From positions 1-5,534 of the forward strand of contig JAISPE010000224.1 of assembly GCA_031275145.1 (NCBI GenBank): 5,534 nucleotides of DNA, read 5' to 3'. The stretch is from Prevotellaceae bacterium (lineage in GTDB: Bacteria; Bacteroidota; Bacteroidia; Bacteroidales; UBA932). The translations under genes were made by a program, and so were the position numbers. This document shows positions 5,047 to 5,534 of this stretch, one piece after another. Within the stretch, counting starts at the first letter, position 1. Each line of letters begins with the position of its first letter. The notes beneath the pieces were generated by a model that saw only the letters and a program-made list of their open reading frames with translations, ran no database searches and was not told the origin of the DNA.

Positions 5047-5286
5047 TTATTCAAATAATAACTCCTCAGCCCGGATACCGGTCTGATATAGGCAGTTGAT
5101 TGTTTCTTCGGCTTTCAATTTTTCACATTCAATCCGAATGATTTTGTCACAATCGTCAAAATCAATGTTCCACGCTACTGTGCGAGGATGATTATCCGGT
5201 ACGGTAGCCATATTTTTCACATCATTATAATTACGGGGTGATGATTTTAGCAATAAAACCCCTCTTACTTCTTTTGTCGCTTCCAT
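5047..5286 (-). CDS. Small protein resembling an HMA (ferredoxin-like) domain without CxxC
   Basis: This 79-residue protein is not firmly recognised. The predicted order is strand (7-14, VRGVLLLK), helix (20-29), strand (36-43, TVAWNIDF), strand (47-54, DKIIRIEC), helix (59-69, AEETINCLYQTG) and strand (71-77). That is the beta-alpha-beta-beta-alpha-beta pattern of heavy-metal-associated domains. The segment WNIDFDDCDKIIRIE and the end GIRAEEL are the most suggestive. The metal-binding CxxC of the first loop is absent (SSPRNY here), so copper chaperone activity is unlikely, and a protein-interaction or other role is open. The ATG at 5286 overlaps the end of the membrane-protein gene by 22 bases in another frame. 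The stop is 8 bases before uppS. Such packing indicates one transcript with coupled translation. Confidence 0.7.
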   Translation of the reverse strand: MEATKEVRGVLLLKSSPRNYNDVKNMATVPDNHPRTVAWNIDFDDCDKIIRIECEKLKAEETINCLYQTGIRAEELLFE

Positions 5287-5534
5287 GGTTTGAATACTGA
5301 TATCACGACAGCTGTTAAAAGTAAAAAAATTTGGACAGACGCCCAGATAACAGTCTGTAACACATTATAGAAAAATGTATTGTTATCAAGCGAATAATTT
5401 GAAATATCTTCAACGGGATAAACGTTAGTATTGACCCATGTTCCCAGAAAAAACGTTCCTAAAATTGCCATCAGGACAGTAAGTATCCATTTCACAATAA
5501 TCCACTTGTGCTTAAAAAATCCCCAATTAGTCCA
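5265..5534 (-). CDS. Membrane protein, C-terminal part (5' end beyond the window)
   Basis: The frame is open from the stop (TAA, 5267-5265) to the right edge of the window, so 89 residues are visible and the true start lies outside. A GTG at 5495 gives an apparent 76-residue ORF. However, the 13 codons before it (WTNWGFFKHKWII) read smoothly into the first membrane segment and look coding, so I treat the gene as partial. Two transmembrane helices are visible: about residues 10-33 (WIIVKWILTVLMAILGTFFL) and about 60-82 (TVIWASVQIFLLLTAVVISV). An approximately 25-residue polar loop separates them, and the positively charged tail FKPWKRQKK is probably cytoplasmic. The layout suggests the last two helices of a small multi-pass protein, perhaps with four helices. 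I cannot name a family with confidence. It is the first visible gene of the operon that continues with the HMA-like protein and uppS. Confidence 0.75.
   Translation of the reverse strand, partial: WTNWGFFKHKWIIVKWILTVLMAILGTFFLGTWVNTNVYPVEDISNYSLDNNTFFYNVLQTVIWASVQIFLLLTAVVISVFKPWKRQKK

Overview
The window looks like a chromosomal stretch from a member of the Bacteroidota, probably Bacteroidales. The start codons have no Shine-Dalgarno sequence and sit in A/T-rich leaders, a TAnnTTTG (-7 type) promoter motif precedes rnr, and the proteins have a Bacteroidota flavour. This assignment is inference from sequence style, not from a database match.

Layout: (1) Positions 1-1028 hold no convincing gene. 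The region is packed with nested inverted repeats: two CCTAACGG hairpins, two large MITE-like inverted repeats (105-340 and 338-526), a long bistable hairpin (613-720) and a triplicated hairpin unit (745-803). The presumed rnr promoter lies at about 931. (2) Positions 1029-3209 (+) encode a full-length ribonuclease R. (3) Positions 3323-3817 (-), convergent with rnr, encode a free-standing YbaK/ProXp-type aminoacyl-tRNA deacylase. It lies between two directly repeated 27-mers. (4) Positions 3881-4205 hold further dispersed-repeat copies, including a half copy of the 613-720 hairpin. (5) Positions 4206-4313 (-) are the last 35 or so residues of an AraC-family regulator, a remnant with no 5' part. 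(6) Positions 4328-5534 (-) are a tight three-gene operon, read right to left: a multi-pass membrane protein cut by the window edge, a 79-residue protein resembling an HMA (ferredoxin-like) domain without CxxC, and a divergent undecaprenyl-diphosphate-synthase-type cis-prenyltransferase.

How the genes work together: RNase R (RNA decay) and the editing deacylase (translation quality control) are housekeeping-type functions with no evident link beyond adjacency. The prenyltransferase operon is the least ordinary coding part. The enzyme keeps most catalytic residues, but the usual His of the GHxxG motif is Tyr and the usual NYGGR motif reads SYSSK. Its neighbours are not the bamA/ompH genes that normally accompany the main uppS of this phylum. 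It may be a specialised paralog.

The clearest unexplained signals are the layered inverted repeats upstream of rnr, which can fold in competing ways, and the same repeat families recurring around the deacylase gene and the AraC remnant.
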